A stretch of 64,000 nt of DNA from Hyphomonas sp. CY54-11-8. GTDB taxonomy: Bacteria; Pseudomonadota; Alphaproteobacteria; Caulobacterales; Hyphomonadaceae. A program made the position numbers and the translations under genes. This document shows positions 51,456 through 61,118 of the stretch, in pieces; position 1 is the first letter of the stretch, and each line of letters opens with the position of its first letter. Below the pieces are notes generated by a model. It worked only from the letters and a program-made list of their open reading frames with translations. It searched no databases and was not told the DNA's origin. The stretch covers positions 244,430-308,429 of the forward strand of contig NZ_AWFD01000023.1 of NCBI RefSeq assembly GCF_000682735.1, in the 5' to 3' direction.

Positions 51456-52505
51456 ATGCGCGTGATGCACGTGATGGCCGGTGCCCCGGAGGGGGGCGCG
51501 GAAAATATCATGCTGGAATCGGTTCTGGCTCTGGCCGAAGCCGGTCTTACCCAACACGTCGTGACGCGGCCGGACAATCAGTTCCGCGTACAAAAATTCC
51601 GTGAGGCCGGAATCGGCGTCGATGTGGCGCCGTTCAACAATGCCTGGCCGTTTCCCACGCGCCGTGTGCTGGGTGAGGCGATCAAGACATTCAAACCGGA
51701 TGTTATCGAATACTGGATGGGCCGCGCGGGGCAGTTTGCACCGAAGGAATACCGCAACCGTTCGATCGGCTGGTATGGCGGCTATTACAAGCTTGCCCGC
51801 TTCGTGAATTGCGAATGGCATGTCGGTCTGACGATCGACCTGTTGCGGCATATCCGCGAACAGGGGGTCAGCGAGGACCGGTCCGGCATCATCCACACCT
51901 ATGCAGACTTTGAGGGCGCCGACCCGGTTGACCGGGCAAGCCTCGACACGCCCGAAGATGCGCCGGTCGCCCTGGCGCTTGCCCGCCTGCACGAGAAGAA
52001 AGGCCTCGACACGTTGCTCGACGCCACCGCCAAAGTGCCGGGCCTCTATGTCTGGATCGCGGGGGAGGGCCCGCTGGAGGCAGAACTGCGCGCGCATTGC
52101 AAGCGGCTGAACCTTGACGATCGCGTCCGCTTCCTCGGCTGGCGGAACGATCGCGGTGCGCTGCTCGCGGCTTGCGACGTGGTGGCCTTTCCGTCGCGCT
52201 ACGAACCGTTCGGAACCGTCACGGTGGATGCCTGGGCGGCGTCACGCCCGCTGGTCGCCGCCGATGCCGTCGGACCTGCGGCCTATGTGAAGGACGGCGA
52301 GAACGGCGTTCTGATTCCCAAGAACGATGTCGGTGCGCTGGCGAATGCGCTCAGCAAAGTGATCACGGACGAGGAGTTCGCCGCGAAGATCATCGCTGGC
52401 GGACGCGCCTCCTACGAAGCGCAGTTCAACAAGGCGGCTTTCCAGCGGGACTCGAAGGCCTTCTATCAGAAGATCATCGATTTTGCAGGGCCGTTCCCGG
52501 GCTAA
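51456..52505 (+). CDS. Glycosyltransferase family 4 protein
   Basis: GT-B-fold retaining glycosyltransferase, 349 residues. N-terminal donor-type motif MRVMHVMAGAPEGGAENIMLE, a C-terminal domain with the nucleotide-sugar site (ALARLHEKKGLDTLLDA, GEGPLEAEL, VRFLGWRNDRGALLAACDVVAFPSRYEPFGTVTVDAWA). The GEGPLE and SRYEPFG motifs are GT4 hallmarks. AAGGAG stands before ATG 51456. It probably acts in envelope polysaccharide or LPS synthesis. It overlaps the convergent deaminase gene by four bases. Confidence 0.9.
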   Translation: MRVMHVMAGAPEGGAENIMLESVLALAEAGLTQHVVTRPDNQFRVQKFREAGIGVDVAPFNNAWPFPTRRVLGEAIKTFKPDVIEYWMGRAGQFAPKEYRNRSIGWYGGYYKLARFVNCEWHVGLTIDLLRHIREQGVSEDRSGIIHTYADFEGADPVDRASLDTPEDAPVALALARLHEKKGLDTLLDATAKVPGLYVWIAGEGPLEAELRAHCKRLNLDDRVRFLGWRNDRGALLAACDVVAFPSRYEPFGTVTVDAWAASRPLVAADAVGPAAYVKDGENGVLIPKNDVGALANALSKVITDEEFAAKIIAGGRASYEAQFNKAAFQRDSKAFYQKIIDFAGPFPG

Positions 52506-52945
52506 CCGACACTCGCAAAAAAAGCGCGGTAGAGGCCTTCGGCTGCGTGGCGGCCGGGGCCGACATCCACCTGAATGCCTGCCCGGCGCAGGCGCAGGAT
52601 GCCCCCATTGGCGACCGGGTGCGGGTCCAGCACAGAACAGACCACACGGGCTACGCCCGCCTCTTCGAGTTTCACAGAGCAGGACTTGCCGCCTGCCGAG
52701 CGTTCGCGGCAGGGTTCTAGCGTGACATAGGCGGTACCGCCGCGCGCGGCTTCTCCGGCCTCTTCCAGCGCAATCTCTTCCGCATGGGGCCGGCCGCCCC
52801 GTCCGGTCACGCCGTCCCCGACAATGTGACCATGGGAATCGAGGATTACGCAGCCGACGGACGGGTTCACGCCGGTCAGGCCCTGATTGAGACGGGCGAG
52901 CGCAAGCGCCCGCCCCATCATGCGCTGGTCGCGCCGTTTGCTCAC
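52502..52945 (-). CDS. RibD-type deaminase domain protein (free-standing)
   Basis: A 147-residue zinc-dependent deaminase resembling the N-terminal half of RibD. The catalytic set is H54 and E56 in [10 protein letters not shown], with C79 in TLEPC and C89 in [13 protein letters not shown] and [10 protein letters not shown] fit the RibD deaminase. The reductase half is absent; E. coli RibD is fused. Either the pathway uses a separate reductase or this acts on another pyrimidine. Its start overlaps gpmA's stop (ATGA-type). Confidence 0.78.
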   Translation of the reverse strand: MSKRRDQRMMGRALALARLNQGLTGVNPSVGCVILDSHGHIVGDGVTGRGGRPHAEEIALEEAGEAARGGTAYVTLEPCRERSAGGKSCSVKLEEAGVARVVCSVLDPHPVANGGILRLRRAGIQVDVGPGRHAAEGLYRAFFASVG

Positions 52946-53655
52946 GGCAGGTCCGGCAGCGCCTGGGCGCGGTCTGCATCGAGATAGCGCACGGCGACCG
53001 GCTTCAGACTATCGTCCAGATCGATCAGCAGCGGATTGCCCGTCGGGATCTCGACGGACGTGATCTTGTCGTCGGGCACGTTGAACAGGTGCTTCACGAG
53101 CGCGCGCAGGGAGTTGCCATGTGCAGCGATGACGACGTCCTTGCCGGACTTCAGCACAGGGGCAATTTCAGCGTCCCAATAAGGAAGCACACGGTCCAGC
53201 GTCAGTTTCAGGCTTTCCGTATCCGGAATGTCGATGCCCTTGTAGCGCGGATCGGTGGAAAGGTCCCAGGTGGAGCCCTTTTCCAGCGGCGGCGGCGGCA
53301 CGTCATATGAACGGCGCCAGACATGAACCTGTTCGTCGCCATGCTTTGCGGCGGTCTCCGCCTTGTCGAGGCCGGTCAGGCCGCCATAGTGGCGCTCATT
53401 CAGCTGCCAGGCTTTTTCCACCGGCACCCAGGCGCGTCCCATCTCCGTCAGCGCCAGCCAAAGCGTGCGGATGGCGCGGGTCTGGTAGCTGGTGAAGGCG
53501 GCGCGGAAATCAGCGTCGACGCCTTTCAGCAACTGGCCGGCCTTCTTGGCTTCGCCTTCGCCTTTTTCGGTCAGGTCGGCATCCCACCAGCCGGTGAAAC
53601 GGTTTTCGAGGTTCCAGGCGGATTGTCCGTGGCGGACGAGAGCTAGCTTCGGCAT
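52942..53655 (-). CDS. gpmA: 2,3-bisphosphoglycerate-dependent phosphoglycerate mutase
   Basis: Glycolytic enzyme interconverting 3- and 2-phosphoglycerate through a phospho-histidine. The 237-residue protein begins with [10 protein letters not shown] (phospho-His H9), followed by [30 protein letters not shown], the acid-base Glu/His region and [14 protein letters not shown] (second His). It overlaps the deaminase gene by four bases and lies 70 bp downstream of the AGE-type epimerase gene on the same strand. Confidence 0.95.
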   Translation of the reverse strand: MPKLALVRHGQSAWNLENRFTGWWDADLTEKGEGEAKKAGQLLKGVDADFRAAFTSYQTRAIRTLWLALTEMGRAWVPVEKAWQLNERHYGGLTGLDKAETAAKHGDEQVHVWRRSYDVPPPPLEKGSTWDLSTDPRYKGIDIPDTESLKLTLDRVLPYWDAEIAPVLKSGKDVVIAAHGNSLRALVKHLFNVPDDKITSVEIPTGNPLLIDLDDSLKPVAVRYLDADRAQALPDLP

Positions 53656-53725
53656 CGCGATCAGTGGTCCTTTTATAGTCCTGAATGTCTGTCTGGCGGC
53701 CTTTTCGGCGCAAAACGCTGCCGAT

Positions 53726-54868
53726 TCAAGCGTCCATGATCCGCATCAGCTCCACCATGGCCAGCACGACATGATAGCCTGTCGAGGCTGGCATCATGTG
53801 GGCGACAGGTTTGCCGGTGGCGTCGTACCTGTCGATCCAGCCGCCTTCCGGGGTCAGGTGTTCGTCCATCAGCACATCGAAACTGCGGCAGGCAGCAGCG
53901 GCAAAGCTTTCCTCGCCAGTCGCTTCGAACATGGCGAGATGGGCCTTCAGGGCTTCGGTCTGTGGCCAGGTACGGCGCGACCCGTCGGCGACTGCGCCTT
54001 CGCGGGTCACCTCCAGCAGGGCCCTGCTTTCTTCGTCCAGCGTAGAGCATGCAAAGACGTAAAGGGTCTCCGCCCGGGGAGGGATCGGCGTACCGCTGGC
54101 CTTCGCGAAAGCATGCAGCAGCCAGACCCATTCGAACTGATGGCCGGGCTCGACAATCTCTGCATCGCGTCCGGTCGGCTGGGTCCAGCCCGGGGCGAAA
54201 TGCTCGCCCAGCAGGTCTCCCGGTCCGGCGGTCAGGAACCGGTCGAACAGGCTGATGATCTCGCCCGCGCGGGTCAGGTGACCGCCTTCCGGATTCGCCC
54301 GGTGCAGGGCGAGGCAGGCTTCCAGGAAATGCATGTGGGGATTCTGATGGCGATTCTGGTCTATGCCGGGAATGTGCTCGAAATACCCGCCATCAGGGGC
54401 GCGCAGTTTTGCATCGACCGTTTTGAGAATGGCCGCCGCGCCCGCCAGAGCCTCTTCCGCCCCGTCGAGGGCGATGGCGGATTCAGCCAGAGCATAAAGG
54501 ACAAAGGCGATGTCGTAGAGGTCGACCCTATCGTCGGCCAGACCCGAACCATCCGCATTCAGAACGCATCCGGGGAGCCCGTCGCTGCGCAGGGCCGGGC
54601 CTGCCAGTGTAGACAGGCCCATACCGATATGGTCGGCGGCGGTGTCCGGCTTCCAGCCCATCCGCAGGGCTTCGGTGAAGACATAAGTCTGACGCCCCTG
54701 AACACGGACGCGGGTCGTTTTCTGGTCTCCGGCCTGGTGGTCGAGCGTCAGCGATTCGCGGAACAGGCCGTGCTCGCCGACACCGCGTTCAGACCAGAGG
54801 GGAAAACAGGCGTCCATCAGCCAGTGACGGGCTTCCCGCGCCCGGCGCTTCAAGGCTGACTTTGACAT
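53726..54868 (-). CDS. AGE family epimerase/isomerase
   Basis: A 380-residue (alpha/alpha)6-barrel protein of the N-acyl-glucosamine 2-epimerase or mannose isomerase family. It shows [15 protein letters not shown], the conserved CVLNADGSG and [36 protein letters not shown] (substrate-binding His/Glu/Trp) and [20 protein letters not shown]. It may isomerise mannose or a related sugar. Start 54868 ([14 protein letters not shown]) has a weak ribosome site; the ORF extends to 54928. It diverges from the orphan membrane protein gene. Confidence 0.85.
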   Translation of the reverse strand: MSKSALKRRAREARHWLMDACFPLWSERGVGEHGLFRESLTLDHQAGDQKTTRVRVQGRQTYVFTEALRMGWKPDTAADHIGMGLSTLAGPALRSDGLPGCVLNADGSGLADDRVDLYDIAFVLYALAESAIALDGAEEALAGAAAILKTVDAKLRAPDGGYFEHIPGIDQNRHQNPHMHFLEACLALHRANPEGGHLTRAGEIISLFDRFLTAGPGDLLGEHFAPGWTQPTGRDAEIVEPGHQFEWVWLLHAFAKASGTPIPPRAETLYVFACSTLDEESRALLEVTREGAVADGSRRTWPQTEALKAHLAMFEATGEESFAAAACRSFDVLMDEHLTPEGGWIDRYDATGKPVAHMMPASTGYHVVLAMVELMRIMDA

Positions 54869-55010
54869 ATGGCGCAAACCCCGTAGCAGATGCGTCGGCG
54901 AATGCCGCTCGCCAGAACCGACGAGCACCTGCTAACAGGAGCAGACCCGGTTGACCAGCGGCGACCGGCGGTTGCAGCGTTACGAACGCACCAGAGTGAG
55001 AAAGGCCCCG

Positions 55011-55604
55011 ATGAAGGACAGGATATTCTTTCCTCTCGCCCTGCTTGTTGCGGCCGGAATGGTGGGCATCGCCATCATGCCGGGCGTCGGCCGCCTGCCG
55101 TCCGGCGCAGTGACCGGGGATGGCCAGAACTACAACGAAATCACCGTTTCCGGGGCCTATCTGAACAAGGTCGTCGCCGGCGGGGATGCCACCACCCGGC
55201 TGATTGACGGGCCGAAAGGACGCAAACAACTTTATATCGAGGTGGATGCGGATACGCTCGAGAGAGCGCCCGAACTTGGGCCCCACTTCCGGCTGGCGGC
55301 GGACATGGAAGTGCAGTTCTCCGGCTTTACGGTCCGGTGCACCGTGCGGGCCCGCCCGGCGGATACGCGGGGCGCCCTTCAGATGGAGGCAAATTATTCC
55401 GCCGGCCGGGTCGGTGATTCGGGCTGGCAGGTGTTCGACCTGCAACGCGAGTTCCAGGATTACAGCTTTGAATATGATGTGCCGGTCATTGAGGGCGAGC
55501 AGGGGGTCGATTATCTCGGCATCCGCCCGGTCGTGCCGGACAAGTCCCGGGCGCTGATCGTTGAATCGGTGAAATTCGAACGCCTTGGCCGCTGGGCCGA
55601 ATAG
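55011..55604 (+). CDS. Membrane-anchored hypothetical protein
   Basis: I do not recognise this gene. The 197-residue product starts MKDRIFFPLALLVAAGMVGIAIMP, a likely uncleaved signal anchor. The rest is beta-rich with Asn/Thr-Gly turns (VSGAYLNKVVAGG, RLAADMEVQFSGFTVRCTVRARP, YSFEYDVPVIEGEQGVDYLGIRPVVPDKSR), suggesting a periplasmic beta-sandwich such as a carbohydrate-binding fold. An AAAGG ribosome site supports the ATG. It lies 17 bp before the S9 peptidase, so the two probably form an operon. Confidence 0.7.
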   Translation: MKDRIFFPLALLVAAGMVGIAIMPGVGRLPSGAVTGDGQNYNEITVSGAYLNKVVAGGDATTRLIDGPKGRKQLYIEVDADTLERAPELGPHFRLAADMEVQFSGFTVRCTVRARPADTRGALQMEANYSAGRVGDSGWQVFDLQREFQDYSFEYDVPVIEGEQGVDYLGIRPVVPDKSRALIVESVKFERLGRWAE

Positions 55605-55621
55605 TTGGCGGATCCCGCGGG

Positions 55622-57796
55622 TTGCTCAATCGCAGCATTTCCATTTGTCTGGTCGCACTGGCGATCGCCACATGTGCAGTGACACAATTTCCGGAGAGCA
55701 AATTGGCCGATACAGAATCCCTGAAACCTGCTGGGTCTCTCCCGGGCGAGGATCCGTACCCCTGGCTCGAAGAAGTTGAAGGGGACGACGCGCTCGCCTG
55801 GGTTCGCGCGCAGAATGCGCGGACGCTGGCCGAGCTTCAGGCGGACCCCCGTTATTCCGACTTTGAGGCGGCGGCGCTGGATGCACTGAATTCCAAGGAG
55901 CGCATTGCCTATGGCGTGGTGCGCTCCGGCTATGTCTACAATTTCTGGCAAGACGACACCAATGTGCGCGGCCTTTGGCGCCGGGCATCCATCGCGTCTT
56001 ACCGCACCGATGAACCGGATTGGGAAACCGTGGTCGATTTCGACCAGCTGGCGGAATCGGAAGGCAAGAACTGGGTCTACAAGGGCGCGAACTGTTTCGA
56101 GCCGAAAGGCACAGGGACCTATAAGTGCATGGTCTCGTTGTCGGATGGCGGCAAGGATGCCGTGATCCAGCGCGAATTCGATCTGGCGACCAGGACTTTC
56201 GTGAAAGATGGCTTCGTCACACCGGAAGCCAAACAGGGCCTCGCCTGGGCCGGGCCGGATACGGTGCTGATCTCAACGGACTGGGGCGAAGGCACGGTGA
56301 CGGAGTCGGGCTACCCCTTCGTCGTCAAACGCTGGGCGCGCGGCACATCCCTGGAAAGCGCTGAGGAAGTCTTCCGCGGCAAAGTGACGGATGTCGGCGT
56401 CTGGCCGATGACGCTGGAACTGGATGACGGCAGGGTGCTTCAGGGCGCTGTGGAGGCGGAAACCTTCTTCACGTCGAGCTATTGGTGGTTCCCGGAAGGG
56501 GAGACCACGGCGGTCCGGTGGCCGATTCCAATGAAATCGTCTCCGGAAGGCATTTACCGGGGCCAGTTCCTCGTCTCCCTGCAGGAAGATTGGGCACCGG
56601 AAGGCCAGTCAGATGCGTTCAGGTCCGGCGATCTTGTTGCCTTTGATGTGGCCGCGTTCATGGAGACCCGGGCGCTGCCGGCAGTCTCCCTCGTTTACCG
56701 GCCTTCCGAAGCGCAGGCGCTGGAAGGTGTTGCCATCGCCAGGGACGCCATGCTGCTGTCTGTCAGCGACACGGCTGTCGGCAAGGTGATGCGGGCTGAA
56801 CCCGGCAGCGATGGCTGGCGGACCTGGAGCGTGGCGCTGCCGGGCGAAGGCCAGGCCAGCATCGCCTTTGCCAATCCGCACGAAAAGACCGTCTTCCTGA
56901 ACTATGAAGACTTCCTGACCCCGGACTCGCTGCTCGAATACGATGCCGCGAGCGATGCGGCGGCCCTGCTGAAAAGTGTGCCGGCCAAGTTCGATGCGGC
57001 AGGCCTGAAGGTGGAGCAGCATTTCGCGACTTCCAAGGATGGAACGAAGGTGCCGTATTTCCTCGTCGCGCGGAAAGACATCCCGATGGACGGGACCACG
57101 CCGACGCTGCTCTATGCCTATGGCGGTTTCCAGGTGTCGATGAACCCGGCCTACAGCCCCGTGACGGGCAGGCTCTGGCTGGAGCAGGGCGGGGCCTATG
57201 TATTGGCGAACATCCGTGGCGGCGGCGAGTTCGGCCCGGCCTGGCACCAGGCCGGCCTGAAGCAGAACCGCCAGCGCATCTATGACGACTTCATCGCCGT
57301 GGGCGAGGATCTCATTGCCTCCGGCGTGACCAGCGCGGATCATCTCGGCATCATGGGCGGCTCCAATGGCGGCCTGCTGATGGGCGTGATGCTGAACCAG
57401 CGGCCGGATCTCTGGAATGCCGTTGTGGTGCAGGTCCCGCTGCTCGACATGCTGCGCTACCATCTCCTGCTGGCAGGGGCGTCCTGGGTCGATGAATACG
57501 GGTCTCCGGAAGTGCCGGAAGAGCGGGCCTTCCTCGAGACGATCTCGCCCTACCAGAATTTCGACGCGTCAAAGCCCTATCCCGAGCCATTCTTTGTGAC
57601 GTCCACGAAGGATGACCGGGTGCACCCCGGCCATGCGCGCAAGATGGCGAAGAAGTTCGAGGCGGCAGGCCTGCCATTCCTCTATTACGAGAACATCGAT
57701 GGCGGACATGCCGCGGCGGCCAACCAGACCGAGCGCGCCAAGCGGACGGCTCTGGAATTCACCTATCTCAGCCAGAAGCTGGCCGACACGAACTGA
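55622..57796 (+). CDS. S9 prolyl oligopeptidase family serine peptidase
   Basis: A 724-residue exported S9 peptidase: a signal or lipoprotein-type N-terminus (LVALAIATC), a seven-blade beta-propeller-like region (about 80-420) and an alpha/beta hydrolase domain (about 450-724). Catalytic Ser is S581 in MGGSNGGLL, Asp about D664/D665 in TKDDRVHPG, and His H696 in GGHAAA. The start is a TTG (55622) with a GC-rich ribosome site. It probably degrades oligopeptides in the periplasm. Confidence 0.9.
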   Translation: MLNRSISICLVALAIATCAVTQFPESKLADTESLKPAGSLPGEDPYPWLEEVEGDDALAWVRAQNARTLAELQADPRYSDFEAAALDALNSKERIAYGVVRSGYVYNFWQDDTNVRGLWRRASIASYRTDEPDWETVVDFDQLAESEGKNWVYKGANCFEPKGTGTYKCMVSLSDGGKDAVIQREFDLATRTFVKDGFVTPEAKQGLAWAGPDTVLISTDWGEGTVTESGYPFVVKRWARGTSLESAEEVFRGKVTDVGVWPMTLELDDGRVLQGAVEAETFFTSSYWWFPEGETTAVRWPIPMKSSPEGIYRGQFLVSLQEDWAPEGQSDAFRSGDLVAFDVAAFMETRALPAVSLVYRPSEAQALEGVAIARDAMLLSVSDTAVGKVMRAEPGSDGWRTWSVALPGEGQASIAFANPHEKTVFLNYEDFLTPDSLLEYDAASDAAALLKSVPAKFDAAGLKVEQHFATSKDGTKVPYFLVARKDIPMDGTTPTLLYAYGGFQVSMNPAYSPVTGRLWLEQGGAYVLANIRGGGEFGPAWHQAGLKQNRQRIYDDFIAVGEDLIASGVTSADHLGIMGGSNGGLLMGVMLNQRPDLWNAVVVQVPLLDMLRYHLLLAGASWVDEYGSPEVPEERAFLETISPYQNFDASKPYPEPFFVTSTKDDRVHPGHARKMAKKFEAAGLPFLYYENIDGGHAAAANQTERAKRTALEFTYLSQKLADTN

Positions 57797-57895
57797 GTCC
57801 GGATTCCAGGTCGGCTTAAATCACATTTGGATGAAGTGCCGGGTTTTTCTATTCCGGAGCCTTGCCAAAATGCCCAAGCGTGAGACTGTCAGGGC

Positions 57896-58486
57896 ATGAA
57901 ACTGGACGATCCGGGCTTTGAGAACGAGCTGGTCAGCCTGAAAGTGCTGACGGAAGCAGACCGGGACGTTCTGATGAACACGTCTGCGGTCGAAGCCATG
58001 TGGCAATGGATGCCGGTGATCGCGACCGGCACCAATTTCCATTCCTATTTCGATCATACGCTGGAGCTGAAAAAGTCCGGTGACTACATCCCGTTCACGA
58101 TCTGGCGGAAGTCGGACGGCGCCTTTGCCGGTGTGGTCGCCTATGCAGATATATCCCGCACGCACCGGCGGTTGCGGATTGCTTCTCTCTGGATCGTCGA
58201 CGAGATGCGCGGCACCGCAATCGTCCCGGCGGTTCAACTTGCCACCATCCAGCGTGCGTATGCCTCGCGTATGCGGCGGATCGAGATCCTGACGCCGGAA
58301 AGCAATGAGCGCTCCATCCGTTCCATCGAACGGTTCGGGGCCAAGCGCGAAGGCACGCTGCGCAGCTATTTCCGCATGGCCAACGGAACATGGGCCGATA
58401 TGGCCGTCCTGTCGCTGGTCGGGGATGAGGCGAAAGCGGCAATCGCCCTGCTGCAGGACCGGGTGCGGGAGTTGCAACAGGCTTAA
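57896..58486 (+). CDS. GNAT family N-acetyltransferase (RimJ/RimL-type)
   Basis: A 196-residue acetyltransferase of the ribosomal-protein/RimJ-like class (PF13302). It shows IPFTIWRKSDGAFAGVVAY (motif C-D region), LRIASLWIVDEMRGTAIVPAVQLATIQRAYASRMRRIEILTPESNERSIRSIERFGAKREG (motif A-B). Its acceptor is unknown. The ATG lacks a strong ribosome site. It is followed by the ffh cluster after a 200-bp gap. Confidence 0.86.
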   Translation: MKLDDPGFENELVSLKVLTEADRDVLMNTSAVEAMWQWMPVIATGTNFHSYFDHTLELKKSGDYIPFTIWRKSDGAFAGVVAYADISRTHRRLRIASLWIVDEMRGTAIVPAVQLATIQRAYASRMRRIEILTPESNERSIRSIERFGAKREGTLRSYFRMANGTWADMAVLSLVGDEAKAAIALLQDRVRELQQA

Positions 58487-58687
58487 AAGCTTGACGCCGC
58501 TGGCATTCGCGTGCTTTAGGCGCGCCAAATCTGCGCAAATCCAGAAGCGCGCCTTGACCGTTCCCGTGAGGACAGCGAGGCCCCCCGCCCGGCGAAGTGT
58601 CGCTCAGCGGGGCTCTTGGTCTTTGCGTTGAACCCATGGAGTGCCCATGTCAGGACAGTTCTGACAGACGGCATAAGGAGTAACGCG
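58487..58687. other. Intergenic region upstream of ffh
   Basis: 201 bp with an imperfect hairpin (GAGG CCCC ... GCGGGGCTC, about 58577-58617) that may end the GNAT transcript, and a small hairpin TGTCAG/CTGACA (58648-58653 and 58661-58666) near the ffh start. I looked for the SRP RNA tetraloop signature here and found none. Confidence 0.4.
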
Positions 58688-60145
58688 ATGTTTGACGCCC
58701 TCAGCGAACGGCTCGGCGGCATTTTCGACAACCTGACGGGGCGCGGCGCGCTGTCCGAGAAGGATGTGTCCGAAGCGCTGCGCGAAATCCGTGTTGCGCT
58801 GCTGGAAGCAGACGTCGCGCTGCCCGTGGTCAAGGACTTCATCGCCAAGGTGAAGACCCGCGCCGTAGGCGAGGAAGTCATCCGCTCCGTGAAGCCGGGC
58901 CAGCAGGTTATCAAGATCGTCTATGACGGTCTGGTCGACATGTTGGGCGGCGAAGACGCCGATACCAGCCTGCGCGTCGACAGCCCGCCGGCCGTCGTCA
59001 TGATGGCGGGCCTTCAGGGCTCCGGTAAAACCACCACGACCGGCAAGCTGGCCAAGCGCCTGTCGGAGAAGGGCCGCAAGAAAGTCCTGCTCGCTTCGCT
59101 CGATGTGCGCCGCCCGGCGGCCATGGAACAGCTGGCAATTCTGGCAGACCAGTGTGGCGAGAATGTCAGCTCCCTGCCGATCGTGCAGGGCCAGCTGCCG
59201 GCGGACATCGCCCGGCGCGCCATGAATGCCGCGAAGATCGGCGGCTATGACGTTCTCTTCCTAGATACCGCCGGCCGGACCAGTATCGACGAACAGATGA
59301 TGACCGAGGCGGCCGAGATCGCAGAGATCGCCCAGCCGCAGGAAACGTTGCTCGTCGCAGATGCCCTGACCGGCCAGGATGCGGTCGAAACCGCGCGGCG
59401 TTTCCATGAGCGCTTGCCGCTGACCGGCCTTGTCCTGACCCGGATGGATGGTGATGGCCGCGGCGGGGCCGCGCTCTCCATGCGTGCGGTCACCGGCCTG
59501 CCGATCAAGTTCCTCGGTGTCGGCGAAAAGCTCGACGGGCTCGACGCCTTCGATGCGAAACGCGTCGCGGGCCGCATCCTCGGGCAGGGGGATATCGTCT
59601 CGCTGGTCGAAAAAGCTGCCGAGCAGATGGACGCCGCAAAGGCCGAGCGGATGGCGGAGAAGATGCGCAAGGGCATCTTCGACCTCAACGATCTGGCTGA
59701 TCAGCTGCGGCAGATGCAGCAGATGGGCGGTCTTGGCGGCCTGATGGGCATGCTGCCCGGCGCCCGCAAGGCCAAGCAGGCCATGGAAGCGGCAAACCTC
59801 GATGATAATGTCCTGAAACGTCAGGAGGCGATCATTTCCTCCATGACGAAAGCCGAGCGTGAAAAGCCTGCGCTGCTCAACGCCTCGCGCCGCAAGCGCA
59901 TCGCCGCCGGCTCCGGCACCACGGTGCAGGACGTGAACAAGCTGCTAAAGATGCACCAGCAGATGGCGGGCATGATGAAGAAGATGCGCACCAAGGGCGG
60001 CATGAAGAACATGTTGAGCATGGCGCAGCAGGCCGGCATCTCGCAGGCTGATCTTGCAAAGATGGGCGGCCAGCAGCTGCCGGGCCTTGGCGGCGGATCG
60101 CTTCCGCCGGGCATGGGCGACCTGTTGGGGGGTAAAAAGAAATGA
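58688..60145 (+). CDS. ffh: Signal recognition particle protein Ffh
   Basis: GTPase that brings nascent membrane proteins to FtsY. The 485-residue protein has the N domain (MFDALSERLGGIFDNL), the G domain (GLQGSGKTTTTGKLA about 103-117, FLDTAGRTSIDE about 195-206, TRMDGDGRGGAALS about 250-263) and the Met-rich M domain with LLKMHQQMAGMMKKMRTKGG. AAGGAG stands before ATG 58688, better than the ORF start 58616. It overlaps the chorismate mutase gene by four bases. Confidence 0.96.
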   Translation: MFDALSERLGGIFDNLTGRGALSEKDVSEALREIRVALLEADVALPVVKDFIAKVKTRAVGEEVIRSVKPGQQVIKIVYDGLVDMLGGEDADTSLRVDSPPAVVMMAGLQGSGKTTTTGKLAKRLSEKGRKKVLLASLDVRRPAAMEQLAILADQCGENVSSLPIVQGQLPADIARRAMNAAKIGGYDVLFLDTAGRTSIDEQMMTEAAEIAEIAQPQETLLVADALTGQDAVETARRFHERLPLTGLVLTRMDGDGRGGAALSMRAVTGLPIKFLGVGEKLDGLDAFDAKRVAGRILGQGDIVSLVEKAAEQMDAAKAERMAEKMRKGIFDLNDLADQLRQMQQMGGLGGLMGMLPGARKAKQAMEAANLDDNVLKRQEAIISSMTKAEREKPALLNASRRKRIAAGSGTTVQDVNKLLKMHQQMAGMMKKMRTKGGMKNMLSMAQQAGISQADLAKMGGQQLPGLGGGSLPPGMGDLLGGKKK

Positions 60146-60453
60146 CCGACATCGACACGACACTGGCCAAGTTCCAGCTGAGCCAGTTCCGCGACAGCAT
60201 CGACAATCTCGATGCGATCCTCGTCCACACGCTGGCCGAGCGTTTCAAGTTGACCCAACAGGTTGGCAAGCTGAAAGCTCAGCATAATCTTCCGCCTGCG
60301 GACAAGACCCGCGAAGCAGAACAGATCGAACGGCTCCGCGCCATGGCGCAGGACTCCGGTCTCGATCCGGCCTTTGCCGAGAAATTCCTCAATTTCATCG
60401 TGGCGGAAGTGATCCGCCATCATGAGCACATCCGCGGCCTAGAGGCCGACTAG
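60142..60453 (+). CDS. aroQ: Chorismate mutase (AroQ class)
   Basis: All-helical 103-residue AroQ-type enzyme converting chorismate to prephenate. The conserved residues are in [30 protein letters not shown] (Arg and Lys of the active site) and the second helix [31 protein letters not shown]. It overlaps ffh by four bases (ATGA), an arrangement common in alphaproteobacteria between ffh and rpsP. Confidence 0.92.
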   Translation: MTDIDTTLAKFQLSQFRDSIDNLDAILVHTLAERFKLTQQVGKLKAQHNLPPADKTREAEQIERLRAMAQDSGLDPAFAEKFLNFIVAEVIRHHEHIRGLEAD

Positions 60454-60490
60454 AACATTCCAGAGACGCCAGTACACAGGAGATAACCCC

Positions 60491-60934
60491 ATGGCCCTCA
60501 AAATCCGGCTCGCTCGCGGCGGGTCAAAGAAACGCCCTTTCTACTCCGTCGTTGTTGCCGACGCTCGCGCCCCGCGTGACGGCCGCTTCATCGAGAAGAT
60601 CGGCACCTATGATCCGCGCCTTCCGAAAGACTCGGAAAACCGCGTACAGATCGACGCCGAGAAAGCTGCTGAATGGGTCCGCAAGGGTGCCCAGCCGACC
60701 GAACGCGTCGCCCGCTTCCTGTCGCAGCTCGAAGTCGACGGCAAGCCGGTCGTGACCTGGACGCACGGCAACAACCCGAACAAGGGCGAGCCGGGCAAGA
60801 AAGCCCAGGAACGCATCAAGGAACGTGAAGAGAAAGCCGCTGCTGCGGCAGAAGCCGCTGCTGAAGCTGCTGCCGCTCCGGCCGAAGAAGCACCGGCTGA
60901 GGAAGCCCCGGCAGAAGAAGCCGCTTCCGAATAA
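60491..60934 (+). CDS. rpsP: 30S ribosomal protein S16
   Basis: Small-subunit protein of 147 residues. The S16 core (about 1-83) starts [43 protein letters not shown]. It continues as a long C-terminal tail: a charged linker then Ala/Glu/Pro repeats (A-P-A-E-E repeated three times), about 60 residues beyond the usual 80-85. A terminator follows, so expression beyond it to rimM needs readthrough or another promoter. Confidence 0.96.
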   Translation: MALKIRLARGGSKKRPFYSVVVADARAPRDGRFIEKIGTYDPRLPKDSENRVQIDAEKAAEWVRKGAQPTERVARFLSQLEVDGKPVVTWTHGNNPNKGEPGKKAQERIKEREEKAAAAAEAAAEAAAAPAEEAPAEEAPAEEAASE

Positions 60935-60977
60935 GCTGCCCGCCAACAGGCAGGCGCCCTCTGACGGGCCATGGAAG

Positions 60978-61008
60978 GGCCGGCATCCGGGAAGGGTGCC
61001 GGCCTTTT
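60978..61008 (+). terminator. Intrinsic terminator after rpsP
   Basis: Stem GGCCGGCA (60978-60985) with TGCCGGCC (60997-61004) around an 11-nt loop, followed by TTTT. It separates ffh-aroQ-rpsP from the crystallin gene. Confidence 0.85.
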
Positions 61009-61118
61009 CCGTATGCGGCCCGAAAACCGACCGAAAAGCTGAACACAGGATAACGGGGAATCCTGATCGGGTTCAGATCGCTTCACCTAAAAGCGGTCTG
61101 TCCGAAAAGGAGCCTGTT

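Noticed and set aside
58487..58687. Possible SRP RNA (ffs) next to ffh
   Set aside because: No GGAA tetraloop or conserved SRP Alu/S-domain sequence was found in this gap.
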